DNA from: Novosphingobium resinovorum
GTDB taxonomy: Bacteria > Pseudomonadota > Alphaproteobacteria > Sphingomonadales > Sphingomonadaceae
Direction of reading: 5' to 3'
NCBI RefSeq assembly: GCF_001742225.1
Contig: NZ_CP017075.1
Coordinates: forward strand, 310,001 to 374,000
Length of the DNA: 64,000 nucleotides
A program made the translations under genes and the position numbers. The notes under the pieces are model-generated. The model ran no database searches and had not been told where the DNA came from. It was given only the letters and a program-made list of their open reading frames with translations. Shown one piece after another: positions 52,107 to 61,482 of the stretch (position 1 is its first letter; each line of letters starts with the position of its first letter).

Positions 52107-53327
52107 TCAGGCGGTTTCCTCAAGCTCCGGGGCGGGTTCGTCCTGCCCCAGCACGCCCTTCCAGAAGTGCACGATGTTCTCGGCATTGACGCCCCACGAG
52201 AAGCGGCTGACGTGTTCGGCTACTTGCGCCTGTGTCGGCGGATCGGCGAGGATGTCCTCCACCGCTGCCGCGATGGCGTCGGGGGTGCGTTCGACGATGC
52301 GTCCGGCGCTGGCGTCGCTGACAATCTCGCGCGCGCCGCCGATGTCGGGAATGACGATCGGGGTGCCGCAGGCGAGGCCCTCCACCCACACGTTCGCCAG
52401 TCCCTCGCTGGCGGAGGGCAGTACCAGCACGTCCGCCGCGCACAGGACGTGCGGCAGCAGTTCGTGATCGACGAGGCCGAGGAACTGCACGCGCTCGGCC
52501 ACGCCGAGGCGCTGGGCGAGGGCTTTCAGCCGTGCCTCGTCCTCGCCGCTACCGGCCAGCGCAAGGCGGGCTTCGGGCAGGCGGCACAGCGCCTCGATCA
52601 CCAGCGCCTGACCCTTGCGCGGGATCAGCGCACCGGGCGTCACCAGCAGCGGACCTTCGGACCAGATGCCGAGATTCGGCATCGCCGAGACGAGGGCGCG
52701 AGCGGCGCCGCGCTCGATCGGATGGAACTTCTCGCGGTCGAGGCCGGTGTAGTGGATGTCGATCCGGTCGGCGGGCATGCCGAGCTGGATCATGTCCTCG
52801 CGCAGCGCCTGACTGACCGCGAGCAGCCCGGCGGACTGGTGCGCCGCCTCCAGCATCTGCTTCAGGGCATGCGGGCGCTGGCCCCAGAAATGGATGTCCG
52901 CCCCGCGCGACTTGATTGTCAGCGGAATGCCCAGTTCACGCGCGACGATCGCCGCGGCCGGGCCGTCCGGGAAGAAGAACTGCGCATCGACGAGGTCGAA
53001 GGGCTTCTCCTTGTGCAATTTGCGCACCAACGGCAGCACGGCGCGGGCGATGCGCCCCGGATTGGTGTCACCGCCGACTTTCGGGAACGTGGTGAACTTG
53101 GGGTAGTGGACCTTGAGGCCCACCGCGTCGCTCACCTCCGGAATGTCCTTCAGCCGCGCGTAGGGCTCGCGCGTGGAGAGTGGCCAGGGCGGGATGCCGA
53201 TGGGGCTCACCATCGTCAGTTCCACCTGACCGCTGGCGACGACCGCGCGCATCTGGTTGCCGACGAAAACGCCGAACGAGGGCTTCACCGGGTTGGGAAA
53301 CAGCGTGGCGATGGACAGGACGTGCAT
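52107..53327 (-). CDS. Glycosyltransferase, GT4 family
   Basis: 406 residues, GT-B fold. N-terminal domain: HVLSIATLFPNPVKPSFGVFVGNQ, QFFFPDGPAAAIVAREL, TIKSRGADIHFWG. C-terminal domain: LLVTPGALIPRKGQALVIEAL, and the retaining-GT4 EX7E motif in SASEGLANVWVEGLACGTP (about 330-348). It transfers a sugar from a nucleotide donor to an unknown acceptor, probably for exopolysaccharide or envelope glycan. It follows the XRE gene after 23 bases, so they may share a transcript. Confidence 0.9.
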   Translation of the reverse strand: MHVLSIATLFPNPVKPSFGVFVGNQMRAVVASGQVELTMVSPIGIPPWPLSTREPYARLKDIPEVSDAVGLKVHYPKFTTFPKVGGDTNPGRIARAVLPLVRKLHKEKPFDLVDAQFFFPDGPAAAIVARELGIPLTIKSRGADIHFWGQRPHALKQMLEAAHQSAGLLAVSQALREDMIQLGMPADRIDIHYTGLDREKFHPIERGAARALVSAMPNLGIWSEGPLLVTPGALIPRKGQALVIEALCRLPEARLALAGSGEDEARLKALAQRLGVAERVQFLGLVDHELLPHVLCAADVLVLPSASEGLANVWVEGLACGTPIVIPDIGGAREIVSDASAGRIVERTPDAIAAAVEDILADPPTQAQVAEHVSRFSWGVNAENIVHFWKGVLGQDEPAPELEETA

Positions 53328-53350
53328 GGATTTCCCGTGGCGGCCGAGGG

Positions 53351-53923
53351 TCAGAGCTTGCGGACCAGCATTTCGGCAACCGCGAGCCAGGCGGGTTGTT
53401 CCACCGCGACCGGGCTTTTGCCAGCGGCGGGCGGCAGGAGGGTGACGGTTTGTGCACTACCCTCGATAAGCCGACCGAACGCGAAGCGTCCGCCCGGCAT
53501 GGGCGCGAGGACGTCGCGGTTGAGCAGGTCGGTGGCCTCTTCCGGACGGTGCTGGCGCAGCCACAGCTGGTCGCCCTCGCGGTATTCGCCGACGGCGGCG
53601 TCCACTGAAACCACGACCCATGGCGCATCGGCGGAGAGATCGTTGGGCAGCACGGCATCGACCGGCTTCTTCAGCGCCTCGGCGCCTTTAGTGCCCAGCG
53701 TGGCGACTAGGCGGGCGGGCTCGGCGCCTTCGGAGCGCAGAAGCGTTTCCGGCTCCACCTGCAGCGCGGCGGCGATGCGGTTCATCCATACCAGCGACAG
53801 GTTGCGCATGCCGGTTTCGAGGCGGCCGATGGTCTGCGCGGTGGTCGGCGGATCGCAGGCCAGCGCCACGTCGGCCAGAGTCATGTTCTTCTGGCGGCGG
53901 ATGTCGCGGATGCGGTTTATCAT
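53351..53923 (-). CDS. XRE-type regulator with C-terminal sensor-like domain
   Basis: 190 residues. HTH near the N-terminus: IRDIRRQKNMTLADVALACDPPTTAQTIGRLETG (about 5-38). The C-terminal half (WVVVSVDAAVGEYREGDQLWLR ... FAFGRLIEGSAQTVTLLPP) resembles an S24/LexA-like beta domain, but I do not see the Ser and Lys of the protease site. So it is probably a non-cleaving repressor. The ATG at 53923 starts directly before the HTH; the longer frame is not. Confidence 0.78.
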   Translation of the reverse strand: MINRIRDIRRQKNMTLADVALACDPPTTAQTIGRLETGMRNLSLVWMNRIAAALQVEPETLLRSEGAEPARLVATLGTKGAEALKKPVDAVLPNDLSADAPWVVVSVDAAVGEYREGDQLWLRQHRPEEATDLLNRDVLAPMPGGRFAFGRLIEGSAQTVTLLPPAAGKSPVAVEQPAWLAVAEMLVRKL

Positions 53924-54005
53924 GCGGAGCCTCTGTAACCGATTTGGTTTAAGGGGGCTATCGGCCGATTGGCGGGGTTTGGCAAGGGGGCGTTGCGCAC
54001 GGTAT

Positions 54006-54081
54006 GCCCACCCCGCTGCGACTAGTCGATAAATCGCCAAGTCTCGCTCCCCTCCCGCTCGCGGGAGGGGTTGGGGGTGGG
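54006..54081. repeat. Dispersed palindromic repeat, family C copy 3 (short)
   Basis: GCCCACCCCGCTGCGACTAG...AAATCGCCAAGTCTCGC, then the dyad CCCCTCCCGCTCGCGGGAGGGG and TTGGGGGTGGG. It matches C1 (12681-12791) but lacks one of its two inner dyads. Confidence 0.7.
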
Positions 54082-54083
54082 TT

Positions 54084-55868
<1,785 letters not shown>

Positions 55869-55914
55869 GGGCCGCGCCCTACAGGGGAGTGAGGGGGAAG
55901 GGAAGTACCGCAAG

Positions 55915-56038
55915 TCCTCCCTGTCGCGCAGCGATGGGGAGGGGGACCGCCGACGCAGTCGGTGGTGGAGGGGGAATACGCGACCCCTCCGTCAGCCCTG
56001 CGGGCTGCCACCTCCCCATCGCTGCGCGACAGGGAGGA
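55915..56038. repeat. Dispersed palindromic repeat, family A copy 3
   Basis: TCCTCCCTGTCGCGCAGCGATGGGGAGG... and ...CCTCCCCATCGCTGCGCGACAGGGAGGA are almost perfect facing arms. The core has ACCGCCGACGCAGTCGGTGG and CCCCTCCGTCAGCCCTGCGGGCTGCCACC. Confidence 0.9.
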
Positions 56039-56140
56039 TCAGGTTTGCGTTGCCCATCGGCCACACCGGAAACCTGTCTGCCACCTTCCCGCCACATTCA
56101 GGACTTGTTCAAGCCTTCAACTTTAGGCACCGAAGCCGTG

Positions 56141-56440
56141 ATGAAAAGGATTTCGACCCTCCTTGCGGCGCTGGCCGTGCTTCCCGCCCTGATTGTTCCG
56201 GTGGCGCATGCTTCCGGCGGCGAGCAAGGCGAACTGCGGCGTGAGCGCCGCGCCGGCAACGTGCTGCCCCCGCGCGAGATCGAGCGCGAAGTGCTGCCCC
56301 GCATGTCGGGAATGCAGTACATCGGGCCGGAGTACGACCCGGCGGCGATGACCTATCGCCTCAAGTTCATCAAGAACGGGAAGGTCTATTTCGTCGATGT
56401 GGATGCCCGGACGGGGCGCATCATCGGCCAGTCGCGCTAG
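56141..56440 (+). CDS. Exported PepSY-like protein
   Basis: 99 residues. Signal peptide MKRISTLLAALAVLPALIVPVAHA (cut after AHA likely), then a PepSY-type beta pattern: PREIEREVLPRMSGMQYIG, YRLKFIKNGKVYFVDVDARTGRIIG. PepSY proteins are often placed before PhoPQ-like two-component genes and may modulate the sensor. Here they follow 104 bases later. Start at the ATG 56141. Confidence 0.85.
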   Translation: MKRISTLLAALAVLPALIVPVAHASGGEQGELRRERRAGNVLPPREIEREVLPRMSGMQYIGPEYDPAAMTYRLKFIKNGKVYFVDVDARTGRIIGQSR

Positions 56441-56544
56441 AGCGCTCGTACGGGAACGGGCCGGGAACTTAGCGACGCCCTGTTGCTTGACCGTTTCACC
56501 CTTTCGGCCCATCTCAACCTCGTTCATGTTAGGAGGACGGTACA

Positions 56545-57222
56545 TTGCGCATCCTGATCGTCGAGGATGAGCCCACCCTGGGCAACCAGCTCAAGACCAC
56601 GCTGGAGCAGAACGGCTATGCCGTGGACCTCTCCGCCGATGGCGAGGATGGGCATTTCCTCGGCTCCACCGAAGACTACGATGCGGTGATCCTCGACCTC
56701 GGCCTGCCCGAGATCGACGGACTGACCGTGCTGGGCATGTGGCGCCGCGAGGGCCGCACGTTCCCGGTGCTGGTGCTGACCGCGCGCGACAGTTGGTCGG
56801 ACAAGGTCGCGGGCCTCGATGCCGGCGCCGACGACTATCTGGCCAAGCCGTTCCAGACCGAGGAACTGATCGCCCGCCTGCGCGCGCTGATCCGCCGCGC
56901 CTCGGGCAATACCTCCAGCGAGCTGACGGCGGGGCCTGTGCGCCTTGACACCCGCTCGGGCCGCGTCACGCTGTCCGGCGAGCCGGTCAAGCTGACCGCG
57001 CAAGAATACAAGCTGCTGTCCTACCTGATGCACCACAAGGGCAAGGTGGTCAGCCGCACCGAACTGATCGAGCACATCTACGATCAGGATTTCGACCGCG
57101 ATTCGAACACGATCGAGGTCTTCGTCACGCGCATCCGCAAGAAGCTGGGTGCCGATGTCATCACGACGATCCGCGGCCTTGGATACAGTCTCGACGATCC
57201 CGCCGAACCCGGCCGCGGCTGA
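56545..57222 (+). CDS. OmpR/PhoP-type response regulator
   Basis: 225 residues from a TTG at 56545, supported by AGGAGG 8-9 bases upstream and by the receiver domain starting immediately with RILIVEDEPTLGN. Phospho-acceptor Asp in DYDAVILDLGLPEIDG (about 51), Lys in YLAKPFQTEEL (about 101). The winged helix has LTAQEYKLLSYLMHHKGKVVSR and SNTIEVFVTRIRKKLGADVI. It should bind promoters after phosphorylation by the next gene's product. PhoP-like assignment comes from the PepSY neighbour and kinase type. Confidence 0.93.
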   Translation: MRILIVEDEPTLGNQLKTTLEQNGYAVDLSADGEDGHFLGSTEDYDAVILDLGLPEIDGLTVLGMWRREGRTFPVLVLTARDSWSDKVAGLDAGADDYLAKPFQTEELIARLRALIRRASGNTSSELTAGPVRLDTRSGRVTLSGEPVKLTAQEYKLLSYLMHHKGKVVSRTELIEHIYDQDFDRDSNTIEVFVTRIRKKLGADVITTIRGLGYSLDDPAEPGRG

Positions 57223-57244
57223 CGCCGCCCCATCTCAGGCGCCC

Positions 57245-58600
57245 GTGAAGCGGGCCGGTAGTACCGGCTCGCTCGCGCGGCGCATGATGCTGATCGCGGC
57301 GGGGTGGATCTCTTTCCTCCTGCTCGCGGGTGGACTGGCGCTCGACCACACCGTCACCGGCATCGTCACGCGCAACTTCGACGAACAGTTGGGCTACATG
57401 CTGACCGGCATGATCGGCTCGGCCGAGATTTCGCAGGACGGCGAGGTTTTCTTCCTGCGTCCCTTGGGCGACCAGCGGTTCCTCGAACCCAATTCCGGCC
57501 TCTACTGGCAGATTCGCGCCAAGGGGCACGAGGATTTTCCCTCGCGCTCGCTGTGGGACCGCAGCCTGAACGTGCCGGACGGCCACTTCGACGCCGAAAC
57601 CCATGTTTATGACAGCTTCCAGTTCGAGGGCGAGCCGCTTCGCGTGATGGAGCGCTCGATCATCCTGCCGGGCAGCGATGCCAAGTGGATGTTCACCGTC
57701 GCGGCCAGCCGCAAGGACCTCGACGACCAGATCAAGATGATCCGCTCGATCCTGGTTTACAGCTTCGTCGCACTCGGCGTCGGCCTGCTGCTGATGGCGG
57801 GGATGCAGACATGGTACGGCCTGTTTCCGCTTCGCCATGTGCGCCGCGCGATCCAGAAGCTGCGCACCACCGGCTCCAGCCGCGTCAACGATCCGCTCCC
57901 GCGTGAGGTCGAGCCGCTGGTGAACGAGCTGAACGCGCTGCTCGCCCATACCGAGCGGCAGGCGGAGGAGGCGCGCACCCACGCGGGCAACCTCGCCCAT
58001 GCCCTCAAGACGCCGCTGACGGTGGTGATGAACGCCGCCACGGCACAGGCGCCGGACCTTGCCGACACCGTGATTCGCGAGGCGGCGGTGATGCGCCGTC
58101 AGGTCGACCATCACCTTGCCCGCGCCCGCGCCGTCGGCCGCCGCGCCGTCGGCCAGTCACGTGCCGAGGTCTGGCCGAGCCTCGAGGCGGTGATGCGCGC
58201 GGTCGAGCGGCTCTACGACCAGACCCGCCTCGATCTCGACGGTAACCACGACGCCATCGTGGCGATGGAGAAGCAGGACCTCGAGGAAATGCTCGGCAAC
58301 CTGATCGAGAATGCGGCCAAGTACGGCGGCGGCAGCGTCTTCGTCACCGTCGATGCGGCGAAGAACGAGCGGTTCTGCGAAATCTGGATCGAGGACGACG
58401 GCATGGGCATCCCCGAGGCCGAGCGCACCCGCATCTTCGATCGCGGCGCGCGGCTCGATACCGGAAAGCCCGGCACCGGCCTGGGGCTTGCGATCGTGCG
58501 CGATGTGGTGGAGATTTACGGCGGCACCGTCGAACTCGACGAGAGCGAGGATCTGGGCGGGCTGCTGGTGAAACTGAAGCTGCCGCGGACTGGGGCGTAA
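57245..58600 (+). CDS. Sensor histidine kinase, PhoQ-like
   Basis: About 451 residues. Two membrane segments (about 17-37 and 165-190) flank a periplasmic domain; then a HAMP-like linker, the phospho-acceptor box LAHALKTPLTVV, N-box NLIENAAKYG, and ATP-lid motifs DDGMGIPEAER and GTGLGLAIV. The H-box type and layout match PhoQ. The GTG at 57245 is my choice because it precedes the basic region and helix. GTG 57149, ATG 57155 and TTG 57179 upstream, overlapping the regulator gene, are alternatives. Confidence 0.85.
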   Translation: MKRAGSTGSLARRMMLIAAGWISFLLLAGGLALDHTVTGIVTRNFDEQLGYMLTGMIGSAEISQDGEVFFLRPLGDQRFLEPNSGLYWQIRAKGHEDFPSRSLWDRSLNVPDGHFDAETHVYDSFQFEGEPLRVMERSIILPGSDAKWMFTVAASRKDLDDQIKMIRSILVYSFVALGVGLLLMAGMQTWYGLFPLRHVRRAIQKLRTTGSSRVNDPLPREVEPLVNELNALLAHTERQAEEARTHAGNLAHALKTPLTVVMNAATAQAPDLADTVIREAAVMRRQVDHHLARARAVGRRAVGQSRAEVWPSLEAVMRAVERLYDQTRLDLDGNHDAIVAMEKQDLEEMLGNLIENAAKYGGGSVFVTVDAAKNERFCEIWIEDDGMGIPEAERTRIFDRGARLDTGKPGTGLGLAIVRDVVEIYGGTVELDESEDLGGLLVKLKLPRTGA

Positions 58601-58700
58601 TACGTTTCCCGGCACATTTTTCGGGGTAACCGGCCCTGCCACGGCTTGCGGTCGCGGGCAGGGCGGCTATCTGCGCCGCATAGCCAATTCAGGAGCATTC

Positions 58701-58904
58701 ATGAGCAAGCCCATCAACGTCCCGCTGACTTCGGACGAGATCGAAATGCTGGTCGACGCACTGGAAGTCGATCTCGAGGGTTACCTCGAATCGGCCAAGG
58801 AAGCGCGCGGCAACGGCAACCGTGACGACGTCGCGACCTTCACCGAGGCGGCGACGCGGATCCAGACGCTGATGGCGCGCCTGCAGGGTCTGGTGGAAGA
58901 GTAA
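58701..58904 (+). CDS. Small acidic protein, function unknown
   Basis: 67 residues, predicted helical: NVPLTSDEIEMLVDALEVDLEGYLESAKEARG, then DVATFTEAATRIQTLMARLQGLVEE. The heptad-like spacing of Leu/Ile/Val suggests a helical hairpin or coiled coil. No family recognised. An ATG with GGAG 9 bases upstream makes translation likely. Followed by repeat A4. Confidence 0.7.
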   Translation: MSKPINVPLTSDEIEMLVDALEVDLEGYLESAKEARGNGNRDDVATFTEAATRIQTLMARLQGLVEE

Positions 58905-58912
58905 GTCGGTAG

Positions 58913-59038
58913 TTCCTCCCCGAGCTTGTCTCGGGGAGGGGGACCGCCGACGAAGTCGGTGGTGGAGGGGGAGAGGACGCAGCCCCTCTGTCAGCGACTG
59001 CGTCGCCGCCACCTCCCCGAGACAAGTTCGGGGAGGAA
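58913..59038. repeat. Dispersed palindromic repeat, family A copy 4
   Basis: TTCCTCCCCGAGCTTGTCTCGGGGAGG... and ...CCTCCCCGAGACAAGTTCGGGGAGGAA are the outer arms, as in A2. The core ACCGCCGACGAAGTCGGTGG and CCCCTCTGTCAGCGACTGCGTCGCCGCCACC follow the family order. Confidence 0.9.
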
Positions 59039-59039
59039 C

Positions 59040-59354
59040 TCAGCCCTCGTTCTTCGCCCGCTCGTGGTGGCGGATCACTTCGTCGATCACGAAGCGGATG
59101 AACTTCTCGCCGAAATCGGGGTCGAGATGCGCGTCCTCGGCCAGCTTGCGCAGGCGGGCGATCTGGCGCTCCTCGCGGCCGGGGTCGGAGGCGGGAAGGT
59201 CGGTCTTCGCCTTGTATTCGCCCACGGCCTTGGTGATCCGGAAACGCTCGGCGAGCATGTGGATCAGCGCGGCATCGATGTTATCGATGCTGGAACGAAA
59301 GCCCGCGAGGACGGGGTCGACGGTGCCGACGGTCGAGGAAGTCTGCTGAGTCAT
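59040..59354 (-). CDS. Chorismate mutase, AroQ class
   Basis: 104 residues from the ATG at 59354. Converts chorismate to prephenate toward phenylalanine and tyrosine. All-helical AroQ text: FRSSIDNIDAALIHMLAERFRITKAVGEYKA with the conserved Arg and Lys, then REERQIARLRKLAEDAHLDPDFGEKFIRFVIDEVIRHHE. Single domain, not fused to prephenate dehydratase. Divergent from the polyprenyl synthase gene. An apparent longer frame upstream is antisense to that gene. Confidence 0.9.
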   Translation of the reverse strand: MTQQTSSTVGTVDPVLAGFRSSIDNIDAALIHMLAERFRITKAVGEYKAKTDLPASDPGREERQIARLRKLAEDAHLDPDFGEKFIRFVIDEVIRHHERAKNEG

Positions 59355-59462
59355 CGCAGCGCCCGCTAGCACGGGTTTCCCACTTCTGCCAATCCGGTTG
59401 CGGCCACGGTTGATACCGTTTGCACTTGCGTTGCGGTCGCCTTGAGCCCAAAGCGCGCAGCG

Positions 59463-60479
59463 ATGAGCGCAGATATCGTCCCCCTGCAGACGCGCAGGCA
59501 GCAACCCTCCCTGGCTCCCATGCTGGCGCTTACCGCGTCCGGCATGAACAGCGTCAATGCCGTCATTCTCGACCGCATGCAGAGTGAGATTCCCCTTATT
59601 CCCGCCCTTGCCGGGCACTTGATCTCGGGCGGCGGCAAGCGCATGCGCCCGATGCTGATGGTCGCGGCTGCTGAGCTGTGCGGCTACCAGGGCAACCGCC
59701 ACCACAAGCTGGCCGCCGCCGTGGAATTCCTCCACACCGCCACGCTGCTTCACGACGACGTCGTCGACGGTTCGGACATGCGCCGGGGCAAGGCTGCCGC
59801 GAACATCGTGTTCGGCAATCCGGCGACGGTGCTGGTGGGCGACTTCCTGTTCACCCGGGCTTTCGAACTGATGGTCGAGGACGGCAGCCTCAAGGTTTTG
59901 CGGGTCTTCTCCAAGGCCAGTTCGATCATCGCGGCCGGCGAGGTCGACCAGTTGACTGCGCAGCGCCGGATCGAGACGAGCGAGGACCATTACCTCCAGA
60001 TCATCGGCTCCAAGACCGCCGCGCTCTTCGCCGCCGCCACCCGCATTTCCGCGATCGTTGCGGAAAAGAGCGAGGCGGAGGAAATGGCGCTCGACGCTTA
60101 TGGCCGCAACCTCGGCATCGCCTTCCAGCTGGTGGACGATGCGATCGACTACGATTCGGAAGTGACCGAATCGGGCAAGGACAAGGGCGACGATTTCCGC
60201 GAGGGCAAGATGACCCTGCCGGTGATCCTCGCCTACGCGCGCGGCAATGCCGAGGAGCGCAAGTTCTGGGAGGACGCCATCGCCGGTTTCCGCACCGAGG
60301 ACGAAGACCTCGCTCATGCGGTCGAACTGATCAACCGCCACGGCTGCGTCGAGGCGACCCGCGAGCGGGCACGGCTTTACGCCCAGCGCGCGATCGACGC
60401 GATTGCAGGCTTCCCTGCGGGCGAGGCACGCAACGCCATGGCCGAGGCGGTGGAGTTCGCCGTTGCGCGGCGTTACTAA
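59463..60479 (+). CDS. Long-chain polyprenyl diphosphate synthase (IspB-like)
   Basis: 338 residues. Extends isoprenyl diphosphates to the side chain of ubiquinone. First Asp-rich motif LLHDDVVDGSDMRRG (about 95-109), second FQLVDDAIDYDSEV (about 221-234), and GGGKRMRPMLMVAA for substrate binding (about 57-70). Chain length cannot be read directly; small residues before the first motif (EFLHTATLL) fit long products such as decaprenyl. Start at the ATG 59463. Confidence 0.92.
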   Translation: MSADIVPLQTRRQQPSLAPMLALTASGMNSVNAVILDRMQSEIPLIPALAGHLISGGGKRMRPMLMVAAAELCGYQGNRHHKLAAAVEFLHTATLLHDDVVDGSDMRRGKAAANIVFGNPATVLVGDFLFTRAFELMVEDGSLKVLRVFSKASSIIAAGEVDQLTAQRRIETSEDHYLQIIGSKTAALFAAATRISAIVAEKSEAEEMALDAYGRNLGIAFQLVDDAIDYDSEVTESGKDKGDDFREGKMTLPVILAYARGNAEERKFWEDAIAGFRTEDEDLAHAVELINRHGCVEATRERARLYAQRAIDAIAGFPAGEARNAMAEAVEFAVARRY

Positions 60480-60489
60480 TCAATAAAAG

Positions 60490-60634
60490 GCCCACCCCCA
60501 CCCCCACCCCCACCCCCAGCCTCTCCCGCAAGCGGGAGGGGAGCAAGTCGGACCTGCTCTCCCGCATGCGGGAGGGCCGGGAGGCTTGGCAGTCCTGAGC
60601 TTGTCGAAGGGCTGCCTAGCCGGACGGGGTGGGC
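60490..60634. repeat. Family C copy 4, containing a family D fragment and a CCCCCA tandem
   Basis: Reverse-oriented relative of C1. It starts GCCCACCCCC, with about five CCCCCA units (60493-60519), then TCTCCCGCAAGCGGGAGGGG, a second dyad, and CCGGGAGGCTTGGCAGT. The text CCTGAGCTTGTCGAAGGG of family D follows, and then CTAGCCGGACGGGGTGGGC closes the C element. A D piece therefore interrupts it. Confidence 0.75.
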
Positions 60635-60721
60635 GAAAGCGCCACAGTCCACAGAGATTGCGACACTCTGCAACAAAGCCGTAATTGCAGCGCGAGCACG
60701 GCTCGCTTAATGAGGCGCGCC

Positions 60722-61480
60722 ATGCCCTCCTACGCCGACAGGGGCGGATACCAATCCGGTTCGCCTCGCCAACGCCTGATATCCTCACTGCTGTCGGCGG
60801 CGATCATCGTGATCGCCTTGCTGATCGCGATCTATCAGACGGCGGTGGCCCCTCTGCGCGAGAAGGCGAAGAACCCCGTCACCTTTAATGTTGAGGGCGA
60901 GGATGCCGATACCGGCGCCAAGTCTCCGGAGCCCGCCAAGAAGGCGGAGAAGGCCGAGAAGGACCAGGTCCAACAGCCCAAGGTCGCGGTCGAGACACCG
61001 GTACAGCCGATCGAGAAGCCGACCCAGACGCCGGAGAAGCCTGCCTTCAGCTTCCTCAAGCTCTCCAAGTCGGACATGGCGGCGGCCGATATCGGCGGCA
61101 TGAAGAGTTCGGGCAGCGGCAGTCCCTCGGGCGGCGGCAACAGCGGCTCGACTTACGGTCCCGGCGAGGGGCCGGGCGGCGCCACGCTCTATAATGCAGA
61201 CTGGTTCCGCAGGCCCACCGATGCGCAGCTCGGCGGCTACATGCCCGCCAATGCCCCGCCCGAGGGCTGGGGCATGGTCGCCTGCCAGACGATCGATCAC
61301 TATCACGTCGAGAACTGCCAGATACTCGGCGAGTCGCCGCGCGGTTCGGGCTTCGGGCGTGCGGTGCTCAACGCCGCGTGGCAGTTCCAGGTGATCCCGC
61401 CGCGCATCAACGGCAAGCCGCAGGTCGGCGAATGGGTACGCATCCGCATCGATTACGGCGTGCGCGCCAGTCCGGGCTGA
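60722..61480 (+). CDS. TonB-like protein
   Basis: About 252 residues. One N-terminal membrane helix (about 20-40), a Pro/Lys/Glu/Thr-rich linker (KSPEPAKKAEKAEK..., TPVQPIEKPTQTPEKPA) that could span the periplasm, a Gly/Ser stretch, then a TonB C-terminal-like domain: GWGMVACQTIDHYHVENCQILGESPRGSGFGRAVLNAA and WVRIRIDYGV. It may energise an outer-membrane receptor. No exbBD or receptor gene is nearby. The ATG at 60722 was chosen; 60710 is possible. Confidence 0.8.
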   Translation: MPSYADRGGYQSGSPRQRLISSLLSAAIIVIALLIAIYQTAVAPLREKAKNPVTFNVEGEDADTGAKSPEPAKKAEKAEKDQVQQPKVAVETPVQPIEKPTQTPEKPAFSFLKLSKSDMAAADIGGMKSSGSGSPSGGGNSGSTYGPGEGPGGATLYNADWFRRPTDAQLGGYMPANAPPEGWGMVACQTIDHYHVENCQILGESPRGSGFGRAVLNAAWQFQVIPPRINGKPQVGEWVRIRIDYGVRASPG

Positions 61481-61482
61481 CG

